NCBI RefSeq assembly: GCF_009664855.1
Contig: NZ_CP045928.1
Span: 558,001 to 622,000, forward strand
From: Flavobacterium sp. SLB02
Lineage (GTDB): Bacteria; Bacteroidota; Bacteroidia; Flavobacteriales; Flavobacteriaceae
Reading direction: 5' to 3'
Length of the DNA stretch: 64,000 bases
Part shown: piece after piece, positions 49,208 to 58,391 of the stretch
How positions within the stretch are numbered: position 1 is the first letter of the stretch
Layout: the number at the start of each line of letters is the position of its first letter
Program-made: the position numbers and the translations under genes
Notes under the pieces: model-generated
The model's database searches: none
Told to the model about the DNA's origin: nothing
What the model saw: only the letters and a program-made list of their open reading frames with translations

Positions 49208-51721
49208 TTAAGTCCAAGCTTTTGGCGCTTTTTGATCTCTTAACGGAACAAAAACAACATTGTCGTCTTTCTCTTCAGAGTTTACAAAGTGGTTGAAACG
49301 TTTTAATAATCTTGGTTTTTCCAGCACTTGTTTCCATTCGCATTCAAACGTATTTACGAGAGTCTGCATTTCGGCTTCAAGGGTTTCACAGATTCCTAAG
49401 CTGTCTTCGATGATTACTTCTTTTAGGTATTCTAAACCTCCGTCCAGTTTTTCTAACCAGGTTGCAGTTCTGATTAGCGGTCCAGCGGTACGTATGTAAT
49501 ACATTAAAAAACGATCGAGATATTTAATAACTGTTTCTTTGTCGATTTTTTCGGCTAATAAAACAGCGTGTTTTGGGTTTGCACCACCGTTTCCGGCGAT
49601 GTATAAATTCCAGCCGCCTTCAACGGCAATCAATCCGAAATCCTTTCCTCGGGCTTCTGCGCATTCGCGAATACATGCCGAAACACCGCCTTTTAATTTA
49701 TGAGGAGAACGAATGCCTTTGTATCTGTTTTCGAGTTCTATTGCAAATCCGGCGCTGTCGTCCATTCCGTAACGGCACCACGCATTTCCAACGCAGCTTT
49801 TTACGGCGCGAAGCGATTTGCCGTAAGCGTGACCACTTTCGAAACCATTATCGATTAAGATTTTCCAGATTTTTGGCAAATCACTCAAATGCGCGCCAAA
49901 TAAATCGACACGTTGTGCTCCGGTAATTTTAGTATATAAATCGAATTGTTTGGCTACTTCGCCAATTACGATTAGTTTTTCGGCAGTAATCTCGCCTCCG
50001 GCAACTCTTGGTACTACAGAATAGGTTCCGTTTCGTTGAATATTGGCCAAAAATCTGTCGTTTGTATCTTGAGTTGTGAGGTGTTTATTCGCAGTATCAT
50101 TATAAATACTAGAGAAAATAGAAGCTACGACAGGTTTGCAAACCTCACAACCATCGCCTTTGCCATGATGATCAATTACTTCATAAAAATTCTCGTATTT
50201 GTTAATTTTTACCAAATCGTATAATTCCTGACGTGTATAGCTAAAATGCTCACAGATCACATCTTTTATTTCTTTACCAAGAGATTTTTGAGTGGCTTTT
50301 ACCAAATCAGAAACCATTGGTTTGCAGCCTCCGCAACCAGAAGTAGCTTTGGTATGTTTGACAACATCTGAAAAATTAGAACAGGTTTCGTCTAAAAGTG
50401 AACAGCAAATAGCACCTTTCGTAACATTTTCGCAAGAACAAATTACAGCTGTATCAGGTAAATCCATAACGCTTCCCAGACTTGAACCTTCAGAACCGTC
50501 TCTGGAACCTAAAATTAAATCTTCAGGATTTTTTGGCAGCGCCATGGCATTACTGAAAATCTGAAAAAGAGAATTGTAATCGCTCGAATCTCCAACTAAA
50601 ATTCCGCCCAATAAGGTTTTAGAATCTTTGGTAACGTTGATTCTTTTGTAAATTCCGCTTAGTTTATTCTCGTAGATAATGGCAGTTACATCATTATTTT
50701 CTACGAAAGGATCACCAAAACTCGCTACTTCAACGCCAATTAATTTTAATTGTGTCGACATATCGATAGTTTCTCTCATGGTTTTAGAACCCTTTAAGAT
50801 TTGTTCAGCCGCAACATCGGCCATTTCGTAACCGGGAGCAACAAGTCCGTATATGTTTTGGTTGTAAAGTGCTACTTCACCAATTGCATAAATAGAAGGA
50901 TCTGATGTCTGCATTTGATTGTTTACCACAACGCCGCCTCGTAAACCCACCTCAAGTCCTGAAACGCGGGCCAGTTCGTCGCGAGGTTTAATCCCGGCAG
51001 ATATAACCAACATGTCTACTTTTAATAATTCGTTATCGGCAAACATCATTCCTGTTATGCATGTCGTTCCGTCAATATATTGCGTGGCTTTGTTAAGATG
51101 AATACCAATATTTAATTCTTCGATTTTAGATTGCAGCATATCGCTTGCGCCTTTATCTAATTGTCTTGGCATTAAACGCGGAGCAAATTCTACTACATGC
51201 GGATTCAAACCTAAATCTCGAACAGCTTTTGCAGCTTCCAGTCCTAATAAACCACCGCCTAAAACAGCAGCTTCTGTTGCACCTTTTTGTTTTATTTTTT
51301 TGGCGTACCCCATAATCGCATCTAAATCTTCGATGGTTCTGTACACAAAAACACCTTCTTTTTCGACTCCGTCAATTGGCGGAACAAAAGCAGAGGATCC
51401 TGTTGCCAGTACTAAGTAATCGTACGTATGTGTATTTCCTAAATGGGTGTGTACTGTTTTTTCTGTACGATTAATATCTGTAATTAATTCTGATGTGTTG
51501 AGAGTAATATTATTTTCTAAGTACCATTCGGTTGTTGAGAGTGATAAATCGTCTGCAGTTTTTCCGCCAAAGTATTCACTTAAGTGAACACGATCGTAAG
51601 CACGTCTTGGTTCTTCGCCAAAAACGGTTATCTGATACTTTTCCTGTCCTGATTTTGCAATGAATTTTTCACAAAATTTATAACCAACCATGCCGTTTCC
51701 AACTACTATTACTCTTATCAT
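49208..51721 (-). CDS. nirB: NAD(P)H nitrite reductase large subunit
   Basis: An 837-residue protein, close to the family length. Residues 1-400 form the FAD/NAD(P)H domain (VIVVGNGMVGYKF, AVLGGGLLGLEAA). Then come a BFD-type 2Fe-2S domain (ICSCENVTKGAI ... SGCGGCKP), a second related segment (GDGCEVCKP), the ferredoxin-like half domain, and the siroheme/4Fe-4S site (SCVGNAWCRYG and CIRECAEARG). It reduces nitrite to ammonium in the cytoplasm with NirD, using siroheme made from the SUMT product. The promoter carries AAGT-N6-ACTT and TACGTA-type sites upstream. Confidence 0.95.
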   Translation of the reverse strand: MIRVIVVGNGMVGYKFCEKFIAKSGQEKYQITVFGEEPRRAYDRVHLSEYFGGKTADDLSLSTTEWYLENNITLNTSELITDINRTEKTVHTHLGNTHTYDYLVLATGSSAFVPPIDGVEKEGVFVYRTIEDLDAIMGYAKKIKQKGATEAAVLGGGLLGLEAAKAVRDLGLNPHVVEFAPRLMPRQLDKGASDMLQSKIEELNIGIHLNKATQYIDGTTCITGMMFADNELLKVDMLVISAGIKPRDELARVSGLEVGLRGGVVVNNQMQTSDPSIYAIGEVALYNQNIYGLVAPGYEMADVAAEQILKGSKTMRETIDMSTQLKLIGVEVASFGDPFVENNDVTAIIYENKLSGIYKRINVTKDSKTLLGGILVGDSSDYNSLFQIFSNAMALPKNPEDLILGSRDGSEGSSLGSVMDLPDTAVICSCENVTKGAICCSLLDETCSNFSDVVKHTKATSGCGGCKPMVSDLVKATQKSLGKEIKDVICEHFSYTRQELYDLVKINKYENFYEVIDHHGKGDGCEVCKPVVASIFSSIYNDTANKHLTTQDTNDRFLANIQRNGTYSVVPRVAGGEITAEKLIVIGEVAKQFDLYTKITGAQRVDLFGAHLSDLPKIWKILIDNGFESGHAYGKSLRAVKSCVGNAWCRYGMDDSAGFAIELENRYKGIRSPHKLKGGVSACIRECAEARGKDFGLIAVEGGWNLYIAGNGGANPKHAVLLAEKIDKETVIKYLDRFLMYYIRTAGPLIRTATWLEKLDGGLEYLKEVIIEDSLGICETLEAEMQTLVNTFECEWKQVLEKPRLLKRFNHFVNSEEKDDNVVFVPLRDQKAPKAWT

Positions 51722-51754
51722 GATTTCTTTAATTAAGTATTATTATGCAAATAT

Positions 51755-51768
51755 AAGTATTTATACTT
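51755..51768 (-). promoter_or_regulatory. AAGT-N6-ACTT operator of nirB
   Basis: AAGTATTTATACTT sits in the longer palindrome ATAAGTA-N4-TACTTAT (51753-51770), 33 bp before the nirB ATG. Read towards nirB it runs straight into a perfect -7 element TATATTTG and then CATAAT. This promoter core is almost identical to that of moeA (24566-24586). Confidence 0.7.
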
Positions 51769-51817
51769 ATTTGATTACTTAATATTTTGTTTTTTTAGAA
51801 TAAAAATGCGTTTTTAA

Positions 51818-51835
51818 TTACGTATTTTATCGTAA
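51818..51835. promoter_or_regulatory. Distal TTACG-N8-CGTAA palindrome upstream of nirB
   Basis: A palindromic 18-mer centred about 65 bp upstream of the proximal operator; a further TACGTA follows at 51841-51846. The same class lies upstream of narK (44140-44157) and of the response regulator (45280-45320). Confidence 0.55.
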
Positions 51836-51988
51836 TCTTTTACGTAGTGCGGGTTTTCAAAGAATTAAGAAAGTTATAGTTACTATAAATTTGAAAAGAT
51901 TCTAAATAAGGATTTCCAAAAAATGTCGTAAATTCATAAGAATTTTACATATGTTTTATTTAAAGGGAATATTCTTAACATAAATTCT

Positions 51989-52771
51989 ATGAAAAAATCA
52001 CTTTTCTTTTTGCTATTACTATCATTGATAGTAGGTTGTAAATCTACAGCGGGCAAAATTTCAGATACTACAACAACTGCTTCTGAATACGGAACTCAGG
52101 AAGATCAGATGAAATATTACTTTACAGGAACCGGAAACGAGCCTTTTTGGGGAATAAAAATGGGGAATGAGAATATTGAGTTTACTTCTATAATTTCTGG
52201 AAAAGAAAAACTTGTTTTCCCTGCAACCGAAGCAATAAAGGCAATGGATGCTAATGTGAAAATGTATAAGGTAAGTAATGAAATATCAACTGCGACAATT
52301 ACGATTCAGCAGCTAGAATGTCAAAATTCGATGTCGGGTGTAATCTCTCCTTATAAAGTTTCAGTTGAAATTAAAAATAATAGCGAACTTACTTTTACAA
52401 AATTAAGCGGATGCGGAAATTATAATACCGATTATCGTCTGCACGATATTTGGGTTCTGGAGGAATTAAACGGATTTAAAGTTTTTGTAACCGATTTTCA
52501 AAAGGAATTGCCAAGGATTGAAATCAATTCATCAGAAAATAAATTTATGGGTTACGGTGGCTGTAATGCCATCAGTGGCAGTGTTTTTTATGAAAAAGAT
52601 GTGCTAAGATTCTCTAAAGTAGCGGCAACTATGATGGCTTGTGCGCCGGGAAATAAAGAAGATCAATTTACAAAAGCACTGCAAAGTACCACTACGTATT
52701 CTATTGGAGATAACAGATTGACCTTGTCTAATCCTTCAGGAAAACTTTTGGTTTTTAGAAAAGTGGATTGA
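51989..52771 (+). CDS. META-domain (HslJ-like) lipoprotein
   Basis: A 260-residue lipoprotein (signal ending IVGC, Cys17). Residues about 40-140 form a COG3650-type domain (FTGTGNEPFWGIKM ... GCGNY). Residues about 150-258 form a META/HslJ domain (DIWVLEELNGFKVF, IEINSSENKFMGYGGCNAISGSVF, CAPGNKEDQFTKALQSTTTYSI). Such proteins are secreted or envelope-bound, and HslJ-like proteins are linked to stress and motility; the mechanism is unknown. A broken relative follows. Confidence 0.87.
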   Translation: MKKSLFFLLLLSLIVGCKSTAGKISDTTTTASEYGTQEDQMKYYFTGTGNEPFWGIKMGNENIEFTSIISGKEKLVFPATEAIKAMDANVKMYKVSNEISTATITIQQLECQNSMSGVISPYKVSVEIKNNSELTFTKLSGCGNYNTDYRLHDIWVLEELNGFKVFVTDFQKELPRIEINSSENKFMGYGGCNAISGSVFYEKDVLRFSKVAATMMACAPGNKEDQFTKALQSTTTYSIGDNRLTLSNPSGKLLVFRKVD

Positions 52772-52884
52772 GATTGTAGCGAATAAAATATGTCTTAATA
52801 TGATTAAATAATAACTTGTAGCTTCCTTTTATAATAGTCTGTAAAATTATTTTTGTAAAATAAAACGTATAAAATATATTTTAC

Positions 52885-53325
52885 ATGAAAAGGATTTTAA
52901 TGTTATTTATTATTGTTTCATTAACATACAGCTGTAAATCTACTAAAGAAGGAAATACAGCAACAAGTGTGACTTCAAAGACAATTGAAAAGAAAATACA
53001 ACAAACCTGGACTTTGGAATAATTAAACGAAAAGAAAATAACTTCAGCCGATTTTCAGAAAAATGTTCCAAAGATTGAATTAAAATTGTCAACTTTTAGT
53101 GGCTCTACAGGATGTAATGCGATCAATGGAAATTTATTCTCTAAAGGTTCAAAAGAAATTCAGTTCCTGAATCTTACATCAGAAACTAAAAAGTGTTCTA
53201 CGGCTAAAAAAGAAGAAGAATTTGTAAAGTTATTGAAAACAACAACAAGCTATTCAATTGATAATGATAAGTTATGGCTTTCGAATCAGTTTGGACCTAC
53301 AATGGTTTTCAAAAAAGCGAACTAA
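52885..53325 (+). pseudogene. META-domain lipoprotein with a nonsense codon
   Basis: An ATG at 52885 opens a lipoprotein-type frame (MKRILMLFIIVSLTYSCKS) that reads TWTLE and then meets TAA at 53020-53022. The same frame continues as LNEKKITSADFQKNVPKIELKL ... GCNAINGNLF to a stop at 53325. The neighbour at 51989 has VLEELNG at the same place, so GAA to TAA is the simplest explanation. The intact protein would be 146 residues, a single META domain. An internal ATG at 53086 is unlikely to rescue it. Confidence 0.8.
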
Positions 53326-53381
53326 ATATAAAAGGCTTCGACTAATTAATAGTGGAAGCCTTTTTTTGCATAATCTTGTTT

Positions 53382-53461
53382 TTGCGAGGAACGAAGCAAT
53401 CTCATTTGCTAAATCAGTAAGTGATTATTATTCGTGAGGTTGCTTCGTTGCTCGCAATGAC
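53382..53461. repeat. 80-bp palindromic repeat, GCGAGGAACGAAGCAATC type
   Basis: TTGCGAGGAACGAAGCAATC at the left pairs with GGTTGCTTCGTTGCTCGCAA at the right, then TGAC. It is a relative of the GTCATTTCGA family (6161, 32111). It is followed at 53492-53545 by AAATCCGTGTAAATCCGCG and GCGAATCCGTCTAATCCGCG words, a further family also seen at 14615 and 61310. Confidence 0.75.
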
Positions 53462-53557
53462 AAATATTGTGTTTAATTATTATAAATATAAAAAATCCGT
53501 GTAAATCCGCGTTTTCGCTTTAGCGAATCCGTCTAATCCGCGTGCCATTTCACGTTG

Positions 53558-54838
53558 CTATTCAAGTAATTCTTTAGGATCTTCTTTATCCTCTTCAATA
53601 AAATCCAACTCTAAAGCTCTCACAGTTTGAACCGCGTTTCCGGCGATACCACGAATAGAACCGTACATTCCTAATGTATTGTGAACCACTTTTTCGATTT
53701 GTTTTTCGCGTTGTTTCCAGATACGCTGCATCGCTCTTTTTTCTGCATCAAGATCGCCTTGCATTTGTGTGAAACCTTCTACAATTCCTTCAATCTGCAA
53801 ACGGAATTCATTGCTGGTTAAAAAGTCATACAACATCGACATTTTATCGCCTTTGTTTTCCTGTGCCTGAACGGCCTGACTAATCTGAATTAACGACTGA
53901 CGTAAAACAGCACTTAAACCTTTAAATTCTTCATAGGTACAAATCCAGATTCCGTCACGCGTTCCCATTCTGTCCATTCCGGCAGGCATCACTTCAGTAA
54001 CTAAAACTCCAATATTGGCTCTTTTTGTTCTAATGTCATTTTTAAATTTCTCAATCCAGGCGGGTTGAAACGCTTTTGTACGCTTGCTTTCATAATAAAT
54101 TGAACCGCAATTTTGCAATTCGCGGGTATTTACAATCTGAAGGCAATCGGCTCCGTTTGCGCCTTTTTTAATTTCATCGATACTATCAAGCGGAAAGTTA
54201 TTTGCCAGCCATTCTTCGATCGCTAACTCCATTACTTCGCCTTGCAATTGCATAGAACCTTGTTCCTGCTTGCGTTTCATTTCTTCGATCAGCTTTTTTT
54301 GATCGTCAGATTGTTTTTGGTATTCTTTGATTTTTAACTCATTTTTTTCTTCTTCCTGTTTACGAATTTTATCACGCTCGAGTACCAAAGTAGCGTTCAA
54401 TTGTTTTTGAGCTTCGGCTTCGATTGCTTCTTTCATCTCCAGTTTTTCACGCTGTAGCTTTGCAATTTCGCCTGTCATTTTATTTAGTTCACGAAGTTTT
54501 TCTGATTTCTCAGAAAGTTCTTTTTCCATAGAAAGCAAACGATCTTTGTTTTCTTCGTCGAGTTTGGTTTTTAATTTTTCGGTAATTTCTTTTTCGGCTA
54601 CCTTTTTTTCACGTTCTAAACGTTCTGCAAAAAGTTCATTTTCCTGCTTCTTTTTGGCTTCAAATTCGGTTTTTGCTTTTTCGAATTGCTCGTTTTTAAG
54701 TTCCAGTTCTTTGGCCTGAGCATTTGCCTTTTGTTGAAATTCTTTACGTATACTATCTTCTAACTGATGTTTTAGAATGTCATTTACATCGATAGTTGTT
54801 CCGCAATTTGGGCACTGAATTGAAGATTGCTCTGCCAT
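53558..54838 (-). CDS. DUF2130 protein with zinc-ribbon start and coiled coil
   Basis: A 426-residue protein. The N-terminus has a CPNCG (residues 9-13) half zinc-ribbon. Residues about 25-210 are highly charged and heptad-like, a long coiled coil (KELELKNEQFEKAKTEFEAKK ...). Residues about 215-380 form the DUF2130 domain (GEVMELAIEEWLANNFPLDSIDEIKKGANGADCLQ ... VGVLVTEVMPAGMDRMGTRDGIWICTY-like), which resembles restriction-endonuclease-fold proteins. A nucleic-acid or DNA-maintenance role is suspected for the family but unproven. It is monocistronic. Confidence 0.85.
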   Translation of the reverse strand: MAEQSSIQCPNCGTTIDVNDILKHQLEDSIRKEFQQKANAQAKELELKNEQFEKAKTEFEAKKKQENELFAERLEREKKVAEKEITEKLKTKLDEENKDRLLSMEKELSEKSEKLRELNKMTGEIAKLQREKLEMKEAIEAEAQKQLNATLVLERDKIRKQEEEKNELKIKEYQKQSDDQKKLIEEMKRKQEQGSMQLQGEVMELAIEEWLANNFPLDSIDEIKKGANGADCLQIVNTRELQNCGSIYYESKRTKAFQPAWIEKFKNDIRTKRANIGVLVTEVMPAGMDRMGTRDGIWICTYEEFKGLSAVLRQSLIQISQAVQAQENKGDKMSMLYDFLTSNEFRLQIEGIVEGFTQMQGDLDAEKRAMQRIWKQREKQIEKVVHNTLGMYGSIRGIAGNAVQTVRALELDFIEEDKEDPKELLE

Positions 54839-54943
54839 TTTTATTGATTTTATTTAGATAATGTAATAATCTGCTAAGGTATTTAAAAGTTCTCTTTTTA
54901 TGATTGAGATTCGTGTGATAAATTGTAAGGAATTTTTTTAGCC

Positions 54944-55199
54944 ACAAATTCACGAATTTATATTAATCTCAAAGTCGCAAAGAATTAATTTAAAGCCACA
55001 GATTATAAAGATTAGAAGGATTAAAAAAATCTACCTAAATCTGAGAAATCTGCGTGAAACAAAAAACTTTGCACTTTTGCTCCCGATAGCTATCGGGATT
55101 GCGCAATTATTTTTAAAGCATGCAATTTAAATTCTTTTAAAATTTAACTTTTACGGATTTCCATCGTTTTAAATTAATTCGTGCCATTCGTGGCAAATT
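54944..55199. repeat. Gap with GCCACAAATTCACG / CGTGGCAAATT arms
   Basis: In the 360-bp gap between DUF2130 and lysR, TTAGCCACAAATTCACGAATT (about 54939-54959) and AATTCGTGCCATTCGTGGCAA (about 55174-55196) form outer inverted arms of the 29614-type family. A hairpin CCCGATAGCTATCGGG is at 55082-55097. The rest is AT-rich and shows no gene. Confidence 0.6.
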
Positions 55200-56083
55200 T
55201 ACTTCTTAGAAAAATGCAATAAAAAATCAACGGCTGATTTTGTGATTTCTGAATTGTCTTCTTTTGAAGTAATTAATGAAACATCGGTATATAAATTGAC
55301 TTTTTTTAATTCGATAAAGCCTATATCCGGATCGTGATTATTTTTGGCAATATTTGATGGAACAATCGAAATCCCTAATCCGTTTTTAACCAATTGTACA
55401 ATTGAGTTGATATTGTTCGATTCATGAACTACTTTTGGTGTAAAATCATAAAAGGCACATAATTCTAACAAAACCTCATGATAATGCGGTGCATAATCTT
55501 TGTTGAAGAATACAAAAGTTTCGTCTTTCAGGTTCGGGATTTCTATCTCGGAATTAATTTGAATTAAACTCTTATTATAAACTACCGAAAATCCGTCCTG
55601 AAACCACAATTGCGATTTTATTTTAGGAGATTTTATGGGAGATCGAATTATTCCCAAATCAATTTTGCCTTGTTCCAGAGCGTCAATTTGTTTGGTTGTA
55701 GAGACTTCAAAAAGTTTGAAATTGACATATGGAAATTGATCTTTTAAATGTTTAATCAAATCTGAAATTACAGAAGAATAAATAGAACTGATGTAGGCGA
55801 TCCTGAATTCTCCAGAAACATTCTCTGCAATTTTTTTTGTTTTCACAGTAATGCGTTCCAGATTGTGAAAAAGTTCTCGTGCCTCTTTTTCGAAATATTT
55901 TCCGGCTTCAGTGAGTTCTACTTTTTTATTGTTCCGGATGAATAAACGCGCCTGGACTTCTTCTTCCAGTTCTATGATTTGCCGGCTTAAAGGAGGTTGA
56001 GAAATAAAAAGTTTCTCAGCCGCTTTGGTAAAGTTTAATTCTTCGGCTACAGCCAAAAAATATTTCAAGTGTCTTAATTCCAT
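55199..56083 (-). CDS. LysR-family transcriptional regulator
   Basis: A 294-residue LTTR of normal length. The N-terminal HTH is MELRHLKYFLAVAEELNFTKAAEKLFISQPPLSRQIIELEE-like (residues 1-60, a strong family match), followed by a substrate-binding domain (about 90-290). It most resembles the CynR/CatR/BenM subgroup. The upstream region contains an 11-bp perfect inverted repeat (56084-56124). Target genes are unknown; the divergent gene is a methyltransferase at 56300 and a quinone-reductase operon is nearby. Confidence 0.9.
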   Translation of the reverse strand: MELRHLKYFLAVAEELNFTKAAEKLFISQPPLSRQIIELEEEVQARLFIRNNKKVELTEAGKYFEKEARELFHNLERITVKTKKIAENVSGEFRIAYISSIYSSVISDLIKHLKDQFPYVNFKLFEVSTTKQIDALEQGKIDLGIIRSPIKSPKIKSQLWFQDGFSVVYNKSLIQINSEIEIPNLKDETFVFFNKDYAPHYHEVLLELCAFYDFTPKVVHESNNINSIVQLVKNGLGISIVPSNIAKNNHDPDIGFIELKKVNLYTDVSLITSKEDNSEITKSAVDFLLHFSKK

Positions 56084-56124
56084 AAATACTTATTAGGTAT
56101 TAATAATTGACAAAATAAGTATTT
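56084..56124. promoter_or_regulatory. 11-bp inverted repeat at the lysR start
   Basis: AAATACTTATT (56084-56094) and AATAAGTATTT (56114-56124) are perfect inverse copies, 19 bp apart, directly adjoining the lysR ATG. The half-site resembles the nitrate-type operator word but the spacing differs, so an autoregulatory LysR site or a leader hairpin is more likely. Confidence 0.5.
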
Positions 56125-56299
56125 TTGAAGTATATATCAAAGTGGTAGTTTTGATAAAAAATTGTTTCACGCAGATTTTGTCAGATTTAAGCTGATTGAC
56201 GCAAATTTATTTTTTAATTGTGCCGATTTAAAAATAAAAGATCATTTTAAATCTGCTTTAATCTTTTTAAAATCTGCGTTAAACCCAAAATAAAAAGGT

Positions 56300-57007
56300 A
56301 TGAAAAAATCAACTATCACAGAAATCAAAGAAAGATTCGATAAAGACGTCGAACGATTTTCGAATTTAGAAACAGGACAGGTTGCGACAATTGATGCGAC
56401 AATATCCTTAGAATTAATTACAGAAGCCTCTAAAAGGATTGTTCCGAATGCTTCAGCTGTTTTGGATATTGGCTGTGGAGCGGGAAATTATACTTTGAAA
56501 ATGTTGTCTAAAACACCTACTCTGAATTGTACTTTAGTTGATTTGAGTTTGCCAATGCTAGACAGGGCTTTTGAAAGGGTGTCGGAAGCAACGAATGGAA
56601 GTGTAGAAGTGAAGCAGGGTGATATTCGTGAAGTCGATTTACCGGAAAATCATTTTGATATTATTTTGGCGGGAGCTGTTTTGCATCATTTGCGTGATGA
56701 TCAGGATTGGGAAACGACTTTTGCTAAGATTTTCAAATTATTAAAACCGGGAGGATGTTTTATGATTTCGGACTTAATTACGCAGGATACCGAATTATTG
56801 AATGAATATACCTGGCAGCGTTATGGTGATTATTTAGAAGGTATTGGCGGGGCAGAATATCGCCAGAATGTATTTGATTATATCGAAAAAGAAGATACGC
56901 CAAGATCAATGAATTACCAATTGGATTTAATGAAAAAAGTTGGTTTTAAAAGCGTTGAAATTTTACATAAGAATATGTGTTTTGGCGCTTTTGGCGGAAT
57001 TAAATAA
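56300..57007 (+). CDS. Class I SAM-dependent methyltransferase
   Basis: A 235-residue protein with the SAM-binding motif VLDIGCGAGNYTLKML (near residue 55), acidic motif II in NCTLVDLSLPMLDRA and motif IV in FDIILAGAVLHHLRDD. KPGGCFMISDLI is motif VI. The substrate is not predictable. It is divergent from the LysR gene, and dispersed repeat words lie in the 216-bp promoter region. Confidence 0.85.
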   Translation: MKKSTITEIKERFDKDVERFSNLETGQVATIDATISLELITEASKRIVPNASAVLDIGCGAGNYTLKMLSKTPTLNCTLVDLSLPMLDRAFERVSEATNGSVEVKQGDIREVDLPENHFDIILAGAVLHHLRDDQDWETTFAKIFKLLKPGGCFMISDLITQDTELLNEYTWQRYGDYLEGIGGAEYRQNVFDYIEKEDTPRSMNYQLDLMKKVGFKSVEILHKNMCFGAFGGIK

Positions 57008-57010
57008 TAG

Positions 57011-57092
57011 TTTGCCACCAATTTCACGAATTTGCACTAATTTTAAAGCATCAAGAGTAATAAATTCGTGCCAATTCGTGTAATTCGTGGCA
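57011..57092. repeat. Inverted repeat TTTGCCACCAATTTCACG ... CGTGTAATTCGTGGCAAA
   Basis: The arms TTTGCCACCAATTTCACGAA (57011-57030) and TTCGTGTAATTCGTGGCAAA are inverse, with one mismatch zone. Same family as the inner arms at 29614-29700. It lies between convergent genes and may act as a bidirectional terminator. Confidence 0.75.
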
Positions 57093-57101
57093 AAAAAAAA
57101 C

Positions 57102-58085
57102 TTAAACGATATCTACAACAATTTTACCAATTGCAGAACCATCACTTACGGCTTTATGCGCTTCCATAGCGTTGTCTAAAGTGAATTTTCTAGGGTCGAT
57201 TAAAGGTTTTAATTTTCCTTCTTCGATTAGTTTTGTGGTTTGTTTTAGGATATCTCCGTGATGTTTTCTTCCTTCATTTTCATTACCAATCATCGGGCGT
57301 AAAACAAAAACACCATGAATACTGGCAGAACGAAGCGAACTCGTGGCTAAAGTATGTGTCCCGAAAGCGTAACAACTGGCAATTTGTCCGTAATGACGAA
57401 TGGCTTTGAAAGAATCATCAAGTGATTGACCACCAAGTGTATCGTAAATAAGATCAAATCCTTTTCCGTCTGTATATTGATTTACATAATTCTCAACGGG
57501 AGTGTTTTTATCAATTGGTGTTGCTCCAAATCCTTTTACAATTGCTGATTTTTGCTCAGAAACGGTTGCATAAACATCGGCACCAAAAATTTTAGCAAGC
57601 TGAACTACCATATGACCAACGCCGCCAGCTCCGGCATGCACTAAAACTTTATCGCCTTTTTGTACTTTAGCTCTGTCAATCAGACCTTCCCAGGCGGTAA
57701 GTAAGACTAACGGAATTGCAGCAGCTTCTTTCATGCTTAGGTTTTTTGGTTTTATGGCCAATAAATCTGCATCAACAGCGGTGTATTCGGCTAAAGTTCC
57801 CTGAACTCCAAGAACGCCTCCGGCAAGTCCGTAAACTTCGTCGCCAACTTTAAAATTAGTAATGCCTTCGCCAATTGTTTCGATAACTCCGGCAAGATCT
57901 GTTCCTAAAATAGCTGGTAAAACAGGAGATGCATAAGGCGAAAGTCCTAATCTGATTTTGTTATCGATAGGGTTTACGCCACTTGCGTGAATTTTTATTA
58001 AAACTTCTCCTTTTTTTGGAGTTGGTTTTGCTGTTTCTGTAGTTACAAAATCAGATTCGTATGTGTTTGTGAAAAGTGCTTTCAT
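57102..58085 (-). CDS. Quinone oxidoreductase-like MDR protein
   Basis: A 327-residue medium-chain dehydrogenase/reductase without the catalytic-zinc cysteines, so of quinone-reductase (zeta-crystallin) type. GVNPIDNKIRLGL, GTDLAGVIETIGEG, the NADP(H) motif HAGAGGVGHMVVQLAK and DTLGGQSLDDS are visible. It probably reduces quinones or enones with NADPH in the cytoplasm. It is third in an operon behind the MdaB-like (58392) and monooxygenase-like (58094) genes, with 8-19-bp gaps. Confidence 0.88.
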   Translation of the reverse strand: MKALFTNTYESDFVTTETAKPTPKKGEVLIKIHASGVNPIDNKIRLGLSPYASPVLPAILGTDLAGVIETIGEGITNFKVGDEVYGLAGGVLGVQGTLAEYTAVDADLLAIKPKNLSMKEAAAIPLVLLTAWEGLIDRAKVQKGDKVLVHAGAGGVGHMVVQLAKIFGADVYATVSEQKSAIVKGFGATPIDKNTPVENYVNQYTDGKGFDLIYDTLGGQSLDDSFKAIRHYGQIASCYAFGTHTLATSSLRSASIHGVFVLRPMIGNENEGRKHHGDILKQTTKLIEEGKLKPLIDPRKFTLDNAMEAHKAVSDGSAIGKIVVDIV

Positions 58086-58093
58086 TTTTTGAA

Positions 58094-58372
58094 TTATAAT
58101 ATTTGAAGCGTTTTGTAAACCTGAATTGGTGTTGAAACTAAACTTTCGCTTTTGGCAATAAAATCCAATAAATAGGGTTGATTATTATGAATGTCAAGAC
58201 CTGGCTGATCTTGCCATTCTTCCCAAATGATAAAAACATTTTCAGAATGATGAAGGTCGTAACGTACACAAGCTGCTTCTTTTCTGGTTTCGGTCACCAA
58301 ATGATTAAGCATGCTTTGTAATTGCTCTATATTTTCGGGTTTGCTTTTAAATAATGCTGTAATTGAGATCAT
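58094..58372 (-). CDS. Antibiotic biosynthesis monooxygenase (ABM) family protein
   Basis: A 92-residue dimeric ferredoxin-like fold protein (MISITALFKSKPENIEQLQS ... ETRKEAACVRYDLHHSENVFIIWEEWQDQPGLDIHN). YgiN-type members oxidise quinols and partner with the MdaB quinone reductase. The MdaB-like gene lies directly upstream in the same operon, which supports such a redox pair here. Confidence 0.87.
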   Translation of the reverse strand: MISITALFKSKPENIEQLQSMLNHLVTETRKEAACVRYDLHHSENVFIIWEEWQDQPGLDIHNNQPYLLDFIAKSESLVSTPIQVYKTLQIL

Positions 58373-58391
58373 AATTGTAAAAAGTTAAAGG

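Noticed and set aside
49208..51721. Reading nirB as a sulfite reductase
   Set aside because: The FAD domain, BFD domain and partner NirD gene are specific to NAD(P)H nitrite reductase.
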